A DNA stretch of 62,217 nt, from NCBI RefSeq assembly GCF_011947265.1, contig NZ_JAATHD010000005.1, positions 302,683 through 364,899 on the forward strand, written 5' to 3'. This stretch comes from Paenibacillus sp. HB172176 (GTDB lineage Bacteria > Bacillota > Bacilli > Paenibacillales > Paenibacillaceae). Position numbers and translations under genes: made by a program. This document shows, in pieces, positions 17,812-26,269 of this stretch. Below the pieces are notes generated by a model. The model was given only the letters and a program-made list of their open reading frames with translations. It searched no databases and was not told the origin of the DNA. Position 1 is the first letter of the stretch; every line of letters begins with the position of its first letter.

Positions 17812-19602
17812 TTGTTTAACAAAATGCCTGTAAACCTCATTCGACGCTCCGAAACGAAGCTATCAGAGGGCTACAGCGAGATTATGCGGGATTTAGAGGA
17901 GAGACTGGCAGCTTGCGAGCGGGGAGGCCGCATCGTCATTGACGGCACGAATGGCGCGGATTTCAATCGCTTCGCCGCGGAGCTGGAAAATGCGCTTGCC
18001 GCTCTTGGCGACAGGACGACTCGGATAGCCGTACAGCGTTTTCTCAGAACAGACGATAAGCTGCGGCAACGCTTCGCCGGGGATATTACTGATAATCGCG
18101 CCTTCGGACGAATGACGGAAGGAGGCCTGGAGGATTTCTTCCGCGCGGATGCGCGCGCGGCCTGCGAGGAGGAAATATTACAGGCTCGCGTATCCAATTG
18201 CAGCGAGAGGGAATGGGTCATTGTCGCGGGAGTCGGGGCGTATTTCCTGACCGGCGGCGGGCAGTTGAATGTATTCCTCGATTTATCCAGAGAGACGCAG
18301 CAGACGCTTCACAAGGGCGAGCTGAACAATTTCGGTTTTCAAAGCGCGGAGGATGCGCTGGAGAAATATAAAATCGCTTTTTTCGTAGAATGGCCCGTTC
18401 TGGAGCAATATCGTAAACGTCATTTACGGGAATTCGACGTGTATGCGGATATGAATGACGGGACTTGGCCGATCGCGGTCGGCGCTGATGCACTGGTTGA
18501 AATGATCGCGGAGCTCGCAGAGGGGCCGATGCGGGTCAAGCCGTTTTTTGCTCCGGGCGTGTGGGGCGGGCAATATTTGAAGAAGCTTGCGGATTTGCCG
18601 GGGGATTGGGAGAACTGCGCCTGGAGCTTCGAGCCGATCGCGCCGGAAAATTCAATTCTGCTGGGCGTTGGCGGCAACGTCATAGACGTGCCGTTCATGC
18701 TGGTTATGAATTTATCCTTCGAAGCGATTCTGGGCGGAAGGGTTAGCGCCTTGTTCGGCGATTTCTTCCCCATTCGGTTCGACTATCTCGATACGATAGG
18801 CGGCACGAATTTGTCCGTTCAAGTGCATCCAAAGCAGGCGTATGTGGAAGAGAACTTCAACTATATTCTGGAGCAGCAAGAATCGTATTACATCATGGAG
18901 AAGAAGGAAGGATCGAAGGTCTATCTTGGATTGACAGACGAATGCGAGAAGACCGAGTTTCTGGGGGCCGTTGAAGAAGCTCAGGATACGGGCAATGGAA
19001 TCGACCATACGTTGTATGTGAAGGAATGGGAGTGCGAGAAGGGCGATTTGTTCCTGATTCCGACGGGAACGGTACATTGCTCGGGCAATGACAATCTGGT
19101 ATTGGAAATCTCTTCGACTCCATGGTGGTTCACGTTCAAAATTTATGATTATGTCCGACCTGGGATGGACGGCAAGCCTCGTCCCATCAATATCGATCAT
19201 GCCAAGGCGAATATCGACTGGCATAAGAAGCCGGATTGGGTCAAGCGGGAGCTGATAGGCGTCCCGACGCTTGCGGGACGGCAAGGAGCAAGCGAGGAAT
19301 ATCGGCTGGGGTATCGGGACGACCTGCTGTTCTACGTTAATCGAATTCATCTTGCCGAGGCGGAGGTCTGGGAGGAGGATACGCAAGGCGAGATGCTGAT
19401 GTTCAATCTGGTAGAGGGAGAGAGGGTTCGGATCGAGCCATTGTCAAATTGGAGCGCAGCGGTGGAGCTGGGGTATGCGGAGTCTTATATTTTGCCGGCG
19501 GCGCTGGGGAAATTCCGCATCGTCAATATTGGCGGAACGCCCGCCAAGCTCATTAAAGCAGGCGTCTCTCCGCAATGGGATATCAGGGTTGTTCATGAAT
19601 AA
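17812..19602 (+). CDS. class I mannose-6-phosphate isomerase with extra N-terminal domain
   Basis: 596 residues from the TTG at 17812 (AGAGGTGA upstream); an ATG at 17824 is the alternative. Residues about 240-590 are a type I phosphomannose isomerase: Gln337 and His339 in SVQVHPKQAY, Glu363 in YIMEKKEG and His in PTGTVHCSG form the expected zinc site. Residues about 12-225 are not part of a normal ManA. They resemble a nucleoside-kinase fold with IVIDGTNGADFN in the Walker A position but lacking the Lys-Ser/Thr, so they probably do not bind ATP in the normal way. It overlaps the ROK kinase gene by 8 nt, implying coupling. Confidence 0.85.
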   Translation: MFNKMPVNLIRRSETKLSEGYSEIMRDLEERLAACERGGRIVIDGTNGADFNRFAAELENALAALGDRTTRIAVQRFLRTDDKLRQRFAGDITDNRAFGRMTEGGLEDFFRADARAACEEEILQARVSNCSEREWVIVAGVGAYFLTGGGQLNVFLDLSRETQQTLHKGELNNFGFQSAEDALEKYKIAFFVEWPVLEQYRKRHLREFDVYADMNDGTWPIAVGADALVEMIAELAEGPMRVKPFFAPGVWGGQYLKKLADLPGDWENCAWSFEPIAPENSILLGVGGNVIDVPFMLVMNLSFEAILGGRVSALFGDFFPIRFDYLDTIGGTNLSVQVHPKQAYVEENFNYILEQQESYYIMEKKEGSKVYLGLTDECEKTEFLGAVEEAQDTGNGIDHTLYVKEWECEKGDLFLIPTGTVHCSGNDNLVLEISSTPWWFTFKIYDYVRPGMDGKPRPINIDHAKANIDWHKKPDWVKRELIGVPTLAGRQGASEEYRLGYRDDLLFYVNRIHLAEAEVWEEDTQGEMLMFNLVEGERVRIEPLSNWSAAVELGYAESYILPAALGKFRIVNIGGTPAKLIKAGVSPQWDIRVVHE

Positions 19603-20518
19603 ATACGCGATCGCATTCGACATTGGAGGCAACTTCATCAAATCGGCCGCTTTAACCGCCCAAGGCCGGATTTGCCCGGAAACGGTCGCAGTCTTCCCAT
19701 CCTTCGCTCATCTGGGCAAGGAGGAGCTGATCGATCGGCTGATGAGTCTCATTCGCTTTCAGGCTAACTGCATAGCGGATAGAAATGCTTCCCTGTACGG
19801 AATCGGGTACGCCTTCCCCGGCCCCTTCGATTACGAGAATGGCATCAGTTATTTGACGGGACTTGATAAGTTTGAACGGCTGTACGGCGTTAATTTGCGA
19901 GAGGCGTTGACGAGACGGCTGGAGGCGGACACGGCGCTTTCGCGGAAGCTGGAGCCGGAGTTTCGGATCGTATTCGATAATGACGCCAATCTGTTCGCGC
20001 AAGGGGAATGGTTGACAGGCAAGGCGAGCTCGTACAGACGATTGATAGCCGTCACGCTGGGAACGGGCACAGGCTCCGCATTTATGGATAACGGCCTGCT
20101 GATTAAGGAGCGGTCCGATGTTCCGCCGAACGGCTGGATCTATTCCGCGCCGTTCGGCGAGAGCATCGTCGACGATTATCTGTCGAAGCGAGGTTTGTTA
20201 AGACTTGCGGCCTTGCAAGGACTGGATATGACGGGGAGAGATGTGAAGGAGCTTGCGGAGCTGTCTCGTAGCGGGGATGCGCAAGCTTTGCGCGTGTTTC
20301 GTCAATTCGGGCGTCAGTTGGGAGAGGCGCTGAATCTGTTTGCGCCAGCCTTCCGGGCGGAGGCCGTCATTCTGGGGGGGCAGATCGCGAAGTGCAGCGA
20401 TTTGTTTCTCGACGGCGCATACGAAAGGCTGCTGGATCGCGCAATCGTCATTGAAGTAAGCAAGGATACCTCGCTCAGCGCTTTTGCTGGAGTGGCTCGG
20501 TTGCTTCTAGCGAAATGA
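19595..20518 (+). CDS. ROK-family sugar kinase
   Basis: 307 residues from the ATG at 19595, which overlaps the isomerase stop by 8 nt. Phosphate-1 loop IAFDIGGNFIKSA at the N-terminus, catalytic Asp in FDNDANLFAQGEW, and the LGTGTGSAF adenosine loop. The ROK zinc motif (CxCGxxGCxE) is absent: the corresponding place reads SAPFGESIVDDYLS. It is therefore a zinc-less ROK protein, still likely a kinase. With the isomerase and the upstream isomerase-domain fusion, it could phosphorylate a hexose such as mannose or glucose and feed it to fructose 6-phosphate. Confidence 0.85.
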   Translation: MNKYAIAFDIGGNFIKSAALTAQGRICPETVAVFPSFAHLGKEELIDRLMSLIRFQANCIADRNASLYGIGYAFPGPFDYENGISYLTGLDKFERLYGVNLREALTRRLEADTALSRKLEPEFRIVFDNDANLFAQGEWLTGKASSYRRLIAVTLGTGTGSAFMDNGLLIKERSDVPPNGWIYSAPFGESIVDDYLSKRGLLRLAALQGLDMTGRDVKELAELSRSGDAQALRVFRQFGRQLGEALNLFAPAFRAEAVILGGQIAKCSDLFLDGAYERLLDRAIVIEVSKDTSLSAFAGVARLLLAK

Positions 20519-20623
20519 AGGAAGATTGGACTGCACGTTGTCAAAGAGCAGTCAAGAAGAATTAGAATGGGACTGGAGCCAACCCGCTACAAAGTGTTAT
20601 GATGGAAACGGGTGATGTTGACA

Positions 20624-21256
20624 ATGACGAAAGAAACGAAAAATCCGGAAATGACAGAATCCGGGAATGATGCGCAAAACGAGAATAACGCCAAATTGGC
20701 GGAATTGATTAAAGCCGTTTTTCATAATGGCGTAACGGCACTGAAAATGTTTTTTGACGAAGTAACGGGTCAAGTCGTCAATCAGGAAAGATTAGGTCCA
20801 ATTTTCGTATTTCAAGTGAAAAACGAGTCGCAGCAGGTGTACGCATGCGGATTTTTCCTGCAGGAGCTGGTTGCGAGATTTCAATCCGGCAATGATCCGG
20901 CCCAGTGGCTGTCTTCCTTCTACTTCGATCTGATGGAAGAGGAAGGCGGGAAGCCGCTTCCGAAGCCTCCAAACGGGGAAGTAGAGACGAAAGCGCTTAT
21001 TGACGGCAAGCTTGTTCCGCATTGCATCGAAAGCATTCGAGAAGAATTCGCTCCGGAGCAAGTCCATGCGGGTCTTGGAATCGTGAAGGAGCATGGTCCC
21101 GTCTTCGAAGCGGGGTTTCCCTCGATTAAGGATGGAAACAACGTTTGCGCCGTTCCGCTTCAGGTCTTGCTGACGCACTGGCTATTGAACCGGAATCCTG
21201 CAGACATTCTCATCAGAGGCTTGTACAACATTAAAGAAAAGCATGGCTCGGAATAA
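20624..21256 (+). CDS. conserved-looking protein of unknown function
   Basis: 210 residues from the ATG at 20624 (GGTGA upstream); in-frame starts at 20612 and 20615 are possible. I do not recognise a family. The first 25 residues are charged and Asn-rich. The rest is a soluble alpha/beta-like sequence with GPIFVFQVKNE, an acidic stretch MEEEGGKPLPKPP, and a C-terminal ADILIRGLYNIKEKHG. No signal peptide or membrane span. Monocistronic, with its own terminator at 21304-21376. Confidence 0.6.
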   Translation: MTKETKNPEMTESGNDAQNENNAKLAELIKAVFHNGVTALKMFFDEVTGQVVNQERLGPIFVFQVKNESQQVYACGFFLQELVARFQSGNDPAQWLSSFYFDLMEEEGGKPLPKPPNGEVETKALIDGKLVPHCIESIREEFAPEQVHAGLGIVKEHGPVFEAGFPSIKDGNNVCAVPLQVLLTHWLLNRNPADILIRGLYNIKEKHGSE

Positions 21257-21303
21257 GGCTTCAGTCCATATCGATTGCAAAAGCCAGTATGACTAGCCGA
21301 ACG

Positions 21304-21376
21304 ATCCCGATTTATCTTCCGTTTTGAACACAGCCCGCGCAGGCTCGTGCAGATGGAAGATGAATCGGGATTTTTG
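21304..21376 (+). terminator. rho-independent terminator
   Basis: 17-bp stem ATCCCGATTTATCTTCC / GGAAGATGAATCGGGAT with one G-T wobble and a 34-nt loop, followed by TTTTT. It is about 50 bp after the stop of the unknown gene. Confidence 0.7.
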
Positions 21377-21411
21377 TGCTTCATGGCCCTACACACATCA
21401 ATATTTTAGCC

Positions 21412-21474
21412 GCATATCAACATTTAAAGATTGGGGCTTATTCTATTGACTATCAATCGAATTGCGATATATTT
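21412..21474 (+). promoter_or_regulatory. promoter with shared GCAT-TTTAAAGAT element (copy 1)
   Basis: Core at 21412-21434, agreeing with copy 3 at 18 of 23 and copy 2 at 17 of 23 positions; consensus GCATnT...TTTAAAGAT. A TTGACT -35 at 21446 is 17 bp from a weak ATATTT -10 at 21469. The core-to--35 distance is 34 bp here, against 40 bp in copies 2 and 3. Drives the signal-less binding protein and hydrolase genes. Confidence 0.55.
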
Positions 21475-21529
21475 GTTGGTATAGCTTACCTTGTTTCGCA
21501 TGCCAAAATAGTAAAAGAGGCTTTTATTG

Positions 21530-22720
21530 ATGAATAAAAACAAAGCTGAGGTACTTGAGAAGCTGCACAACAAACAAATACGTATGCATAAGCCTTCGCA
21601 GGGTCTGCCTGGGCGAGAGAAAGATTTGTTGTCGTTGTTATTCGAAGGCAACGGTCTGTCCGTTGATTATCAGCAGCCCTCCTGGCAGAATTGGTACCGA
21701 GAGTTTTTTGAGAACACTGCGGAAAGGCTCGATATCGTCTATATTCCCGATGGATGGCTGCCGGCAGCGATCAGGCTAGGCAAGCTGCGGCCCATTCCTG
21801 AACAGAAAGAGTGGACGGCTTGCTATACGCGTTCGATACTGGAGAAGGGTATGCGCGACTCTCGACTGTTCGGCATACCGGTATATGGTGCAGTCTGGTG
21901 CTTGCTCTATAATGCCGATCTGATGGAAGGCGCCGGAATGAATCAAGCACCCCGAACATGGCGTGAGCTGCGGAAATGTCTTCAACTATTGCAGGCAAAG
22001 TATCCGGACATCATACCCTATGGCTTATCGAATGATTCCGACGGCCATTTTATCGATCACGGCTGGATTTATTTGTTTGCCGGAGGACGATCCCGATGGG
22101 ATAAAAACGGTCGGTGCATGATTAACAATCAGCATACGGAAGCGGGCTTGCGCTTTCTGAGGAGCATGATGGATCAACAATTGATGACTCGTCCTGAGCT
22201 ATCCAGCGAGCATATAAAGCGCTTGTTTCTGGATGGGAAAATCGCGATGACGATTGGTCCGGCGGATATTGTGCTGGAGCATCGTATGCAGGAGCAAGGT
22301 TTCCGGCTTGGAAGCTCGCTTGTCCCCTTCCCCGAAGGAGGAAGGTCTCAGTCGCTTGCTTCCGTAGGATTGTATGGCGTGTCGAGCAATTCGCATGCAA
22401 GCGAGGCTGCCGTGAAGGAGCTTCTTGGCCTTCTTGCCTCCCCGAAGATGCTGCAGAGGCATGCAACTGCAGTGGGAATGATTCCTGTTCATAAGGGAGG
22501 AAGCTACTATCGCGGGGACGAGTGCATGTCGGTCTATGCCAAGCAGATGGAGAAGACCTCGCATCTGCCTCATTGGCCAATTCCGTATGCGAACTGGGTT
22601 AATGACCACATATTGTCTTTCTTAATGGGTGAAGGTGAGCCGCTAACGGTATTGAACCATCTGTCCGAGCGTATTAACGAAGGCTTGCTGGAGATTGGAA
22701 AAACGTCAAAGCGGGTTTGA
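21530..22720 (+). CDS. solute-binding-protein homologue lacking a signal peptide
   Basis: 396 residues from the ATG at 21530 (AGAGG 9 nt upstream). The fold is that of a family 1 extracellular binding protein (LDIVYIPDGWLPAAIRLGKLRPI, later GIPVYGAVWCLLYNADL and a C-terminal ANWVNDHILSFLMGEGEP). The N-terminus is hydrophilic (MNKNKAEVLEKLHNKQIRMH), with no hydrophobic core, lipobox or fused HTH domain. It therefore looks cytoplasmic: perhaps a sugar sensor or partner of a regulator, or a protein that lost its export signal. 18 bp upstream of the hydrolase gene, in one operon. Confidence 0.75.
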   Translation: MNKNKAEVLEKLHNKQIRMHKPSQGLPGREKDLLSLLFEGNGLSVDYQQPSWQNWYREFFENTAERLDIVYIPDGWLPAAIRLGKLRPIPEQKEWTACYTRSILEKGMRDSRLFGIPVYGAVWCLLYNADLMEGAGMNQAPRTWRELRKCLQLLQAKYPDIIPYGLSNDSDGHFIDHGWIYLFAGGRSRWDKNGRCMINNQHTEAGLRFLRSMMDQQLMTRPELSSEHIKRLFLDGKIAMTIGPADIVLEHRMQEQGFRLGSSLVPFPEGGRSQSLASVGLYGVSSNSHASEAAVKELLGLLASPKMLQRHATAVGMIPVHKGGSYYRGDECMSVYAKQMEKTSHLPHWPIPYANWVNDHILSFLMGEGEPLTVLNHLSERINEGLLEIGKTSKRV

Positions 22721-22738
22721 TTTCAAAGGGGGATCAGT

Positions 22739-24598
22739 ATGATTTCATTGCAGAATGAATATATGGCCTTGACATGCAGCGAAGATGGAGAAAATCTTAT
22801 CTTGCATGACCTGACTCGGGGAACAAAGTGGGAATGGGATGAAAAGAGCCTGATTGCTCATCATAGTGTCGATGACGAAACGGTCAGTCAGCTTGTTCCC
22901 GTCAAAGCTCAGATCAGCAACGAAGCTGGTCTATCCATTACTTATAAGGCTTTCAGCGAGAGCCTTCGTGTTGATTATCTCTTGAAGACGGATTACATAG
23001 AGGTGACAACCGATATCACCGAAGGCTCCGAGATTGTGTCCTTATCGCTGCCTGGATCTTTCAAAGCAGAGAACGGACGAACGGATTATGTACTCCCGAT
23101 TATGCAGGGCATGCTGTGGAAGGGGAAGGGAGAGCCCTTCGATTGGCGCCTGCTCGAAGGGGGGCATAGAAGATTCACTATGCCGCTAGTAGGCTTTCTC
23201 GCAGCTTCCAGCGGGCTGCTTGTGACTGTAGAGACAAGGGATGATCTGACCTTATGGGTCGGCAAGGAGCTGCATGGACGATGCTGGGCGACATTCATGC
23301 AGGAAGCTTCTCTGGGAAGCATGCGTTATAAGCGAGCTGTGCGTCTCTACTTGACCGATGGAACCCATACGGCAGTCGCCAAGAGATATCGCCAGAAGGT
23401 TATGGATGAGGGGAGATTCAAGAGCTGGACAGAGAAAATCTCGGAGAGGCCTGCCCTGGAGAGTTTATTCGGCACCTTGATGTGCTTCATAGGCTATTGC
23501 GAGGACGATCTGGATTATGTGTCGGAATGCAGCAAATTAAAGGAAGCGGGCTTTGATAAAGCACTGATTTATCCCGCCAGATTCAGCACTTATCATCGTG
23601 ATTTCCAAATGGGAGGCTTGCCTCCGATTCATCTCGATGCACAGCAGACAGAGGAAATAAAAAAATTGGGATTCGATGTTGCCCCTTGGTCATGGATTAA
23701 CGAAGCGATGGACGACGGGACGAGCAGCATTCAAAGCAAATATCGATTGTCGGCGACGGGCTCCTATGTTCCTTCCTGGTCAATGGACGGTCAGGTCTGG
23801 AATCAAATCTGTACATCCGGCATGGCCGATTACCAGCGAGCAGCTTCACAAGGCTTGCTTGCGGACATGACATGGGATCATTTCGACGTTATTACTTGCG
23901 CAACGCTCGGCGAATGCTACGCCCTTGAGCATGAAGGACATTCCGGGCGAGCGTTATCGAGGTCGGAAGATCGTCAATTCATCCGCAAGCTTTTGGAGTC
24001 GGGACAAGCGGGGGGCAGGGCGGTCAGCTCGGAAGGCTTCAATGATAATTATGCGGATGTCTATGATATGGGGTCGGTCAAGGCCTTGCCGATGTTCCGA
24101 CATTGGCCGTTTTGGCCAATTCCTCTAACGATGCTGATATACCATGACAGCATGATTCATACCTGGTGGGAAATGCACAGCTACAACAATCATCGCTTCG
24201 GTCGTGTACAGGAAAACGACATGTTCGAATCCGGCGGCGGCAGACCACGCTTGCAGGCCGCTATGGACGCCCTCTACGGCACCCCGCCTGACGTATTTCC
24301 GTTCGGTACGCAATATATGTGGACAGGCAAGGGAAATGATACGTTCGCATACAAATTCCGCTTTGAGGATCCCGCTGTGCAGGAAGCGCTTCGCGAAGCG
24401 CTTCCGGTTGCCAAGCTGCATGAACGCATAGGCAAGCTTGAGATGGTCGATCATCGGATACTGTCCGAGGACGGGAATGTGCAGGAATCCGTTTTTGCTG
24501 ACGGAACACGGATTATCGCTAATTTTGCAGGGGATTTGCGTTCGAATTTGCCGGGCATTGAACCGATTCAGGCAGAAAGCTGGCGAATTGAGAGTTAG
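22739..24598 (+). CDS. large putative glycoside hydrolase, paralogue of 42267-44129
   Basis: 619 residues, no signal peptide, so probably cytoplasmic. The N-terminal beta-sandwich (1 to about 230) resembles galactose-mutarotase-like domains of glycosidases. A TIM-barrel-like middle has EAGFDKALIYP, APWSWINEAMD and SSEGFNDNYAD. The C-terminal strand motif VQESVFADGTRIIANF is seen at the end of many large hydrolases. The layout recalls GH101/GH129/DUF5696 proteins, but I cannot assign a numbered family. The paralogue across the locus shares length and the C-terminal motif (VQESLFSSGRRIIVNF). Operon partner of the signal-less binding protein. Confidence 0.7.
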   Translation: MISLQNEYMALTCSEDGENLILHDLTRGTKWEWDEKSLIAHHSVDDETVSQLVPVKAQISNEAGLSITYKAFSESLRVDYLLKTDYIEVTTDITEGSEIVSLSLPGSFKAENGRTDYVLPIMQGMLWKGKGEPFDWRLLEGGHRRFTMPLVGFLAASSGLLVTVETRDDLTLWVGKELHGRCWATFMQEASLGSMRYKRAVRLYLTDGTHTAVAKRYRQKVMDEGRFKSWTEKISERPALESLFGTLMCFIGYCEDDLDYVSECSKLKEAGFDKALIYPARFSTYHRDFQMGGLPPIHLDAQQTEEIKKLGFDVAPWSWINEAMDDGTSSIQSKYRLSATGSYVPSWSMDGQVWNQICTSGMADYQRAASQGLLADMTWDHFDVITCATLGECYALEHEGHSGRALSRSEDRQFIRKLLESGQAGGRAVSSEGFNDNYADVYDMGSVKALPMFRHWPFWPIPLTMLIYHDSMIHTWWEMHSYNNHRFGRVQENDMFESGGGRPRLQAAMDALYGTPPDVFPFGTQYMWTGKGNDTFAYKFRFEDPAVQEALREALPVAKLHERIGKLEMVDHRILSEDGNVQESVFADGTRIIANFAGDLRSNLPGIEPIQAESWRIES

Positions 24599-24611
24599 TG
24601 GATGAATGCTC

Positions 24612-24638
24612 AAAAAGCTCCTTTAAGGAGCTTTTTTT
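24612..24638. terminator. bidirectional terminator between convergent units
   Basis: 12-bp stem AAAAAGCTCCTT / AAGGAGCTTTTT with a one-base centre, flanked by T-runs on both strands. The stop codon of the response regulator (24623-24625, minus) lies inside the stem. Confidence 0.9.
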
Positions 24639-26269
24639 CCTGCTGCACTATCCCGATATTCTTGAGGCGTGCAGCTATAATATTTTTTAAAGACTTGAAT
24701 AAAGTAGGGGGTATTAAAGTACCCGAGCTGTTCCGCAATTTGGTATACCTTCAGATCCTCATGAAACAGCAGATGCAGCGCCTTCTCCATTTTCAAACGC
24801 AGAATATAATCGCTTAGCTTCTCGTCGGTTTCCAGCTTGAAAATTCGGGATACGTAAACCGGATGCAATTGAACAAGATCGGCAAGCGTCTGCAAGGATA
24901 TATCCTCGGACAAATGCTCCTGAATATATTTCTGCACCTGCTCCGCCACATAACGCCGGGAAGTCTTGGCCTCGGATGACATTTCGGCGCTTATCTTGTC
25001 CAAGAGACGATAGGACCATTCCTGCAACTGGTGAACGGAATAGAAGGATAGTCCAGAGTCAAACCGCTCATAATCCGCTCCGATGACTTCATAGAGCAAT
25101 CTGCCTTGTTTATGCGTAATGAAGGAATAGGCATGCGAAATATGCAGAAATACTTCAAGCAGCATCTCACTTTGTCCTTCTCCGACGAGCACCATCTCTT
25201 CAAATATGGATGCCAGTTTGTCTCTTGCTGCATCCCATCGGCCCGCTTCAAGGAAATGCAGAAAGAAGGGCGGCTCGTACAAGGTCTTCAGCATGGGCAA
25301 GGGCTGCAAGCCGCGTGGTTCCTTAAGAGCGAGTAGGAGCCCTTGGTCATGACTGGAATGCTGTCGAACCGCTCTTAGCAGGCTTTGATACATGTGCGGA
25401 ATATTGGAGGGAAATGCATGCCAATCCGACACGACAAGAGATACAGGAAATTTCAGACGACTCATAATGGTGCCTTGAAGCTTGATGACCAGCGATTGCA
25501 GCAAAGCATGGGATGACTGCAGCGCTTGCTCGTAGGACTGTGCTTCCAAATGGTCGATTTGTTGTTGAGCAAGGAGAATGACATAGTCATGCCATTCAAT
25601 ACAAGGCCAGATCGAGAAGGATGCACCCAGGATTTCCTGTGCTATTTGAATGACAGAAAGCTGCAAGACTTGCAAATCATTTCGCGATTCTTCCGTTTCC
25701 AGTCGAACAAGCAGCAATACAGAAGGCACATGGAACAGGAACGGAATTTGCAGCTGGTTGAGCTTTTCCTCGAACATGGATTCTGTATAAGGCTTGCCCT
25801 GAAGGATTTCATTAAGGAATTGGCTTCGCAGCAGAGGCAGGCTTTCGCCCAACGTCTTCAAAACTTGATCATGCGAACGTAAGATTCTCTGTTCTTCATA
25901 CAGGTGGTCAACGGCTGTCTGAACGGCATGAATCATATCTTCATCCCGCACGGGTTTCAGCAAATAATCTTCTGCGCCGTTCTTAATGGCCGTCTGCGCA
26001 TATTGAAATTCGGAATGTCCCGAAATTAGAATGCAGCGGGTCTGCGCCCATATCCGCTTAATTTCCCGAATGAAGTCCAATCCGCTCATTCCCGGCATGC
26101 GAATGTCTGAAATGACGATATCGGCCGGTTGACGGCGCATTTCCGCAAGCGCTTCTTCCACAGAGCATGCCGTTGCGATGACATCTATCTTCAATTGATC
26201 CCACGGTATGGTTGCTTCCAAGCCTTCAATAACCGCAATTTCATCATCAACAATCAGGACTTTGTACAT
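24623..26269 (-). CDS. YesN-type response regulator with AraC output
   Basis: 548 residues from the third ATG of an ATGATGATG run, because AGGAG then sits 7 nt away. Receiver domain 1 to about 125, with acidic pocket Asp8-Asp9, phospho-acceptor Asp55 (VISDIRMPG) and Lys of LLKPV near 105. A poorly conserved middle region follows. The C-terminal AraC domain has two HTH motifs (LQTLADLVQLHPVYVSRIFKLE, VYQIAEQLGYFNTPYF). Encoded with its kinase; the genes overlap by 23 nt. The surrounding promoters with the shared motif are its likely targets. Confidence 0.93.
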   Translation of the reverse strand: MYKVLIVDDEIAVIEGLEATIPWDQLKIDVIATACSVEEALAEMRRQPADIVISDIRMPGMSGLDFIREIKRIWAQTRCILISGHSEFQYAQTAIKNGAEDYLLKPVRDEDMIHAVQTAVDHLYEEQRILRSHDQVLKTLGESLPLLRSQFLNEILQGKPYTESMFEEKLNQLQIPFLFHVPSVLLLVRLETEESRNDLQVLQLSVIQIAQEILGASFSIWPCIEWHDYVILLAQQQIDHLEAQSYEQALQSSHALLQSLVIKLQGTIMSRLKFPVSLVVSDWHAFPSNIPHMYQSLLRAVRQHSSHDQGLLLALKEPRGLQPLPMLKTLYEPPFFLHFLEAGRWDAARDKLASIFEEMVLVGEGQSEMLLEVFLHISHAYSFITHKQGRLLYEVIGADYERFDSGLSFYSVHQLQEWSYRLLDKISAEMSSEAKTSRRYVAEQVQKYIQEHLSEDISLQTLADLVQLHPVYVSRIFKLETDEKLSDYILRLKMEKALHLLFHEDLKVYQIAEQLGYFNTPYFIQVFKKYYSCTPQEYRDSAAGKKAP

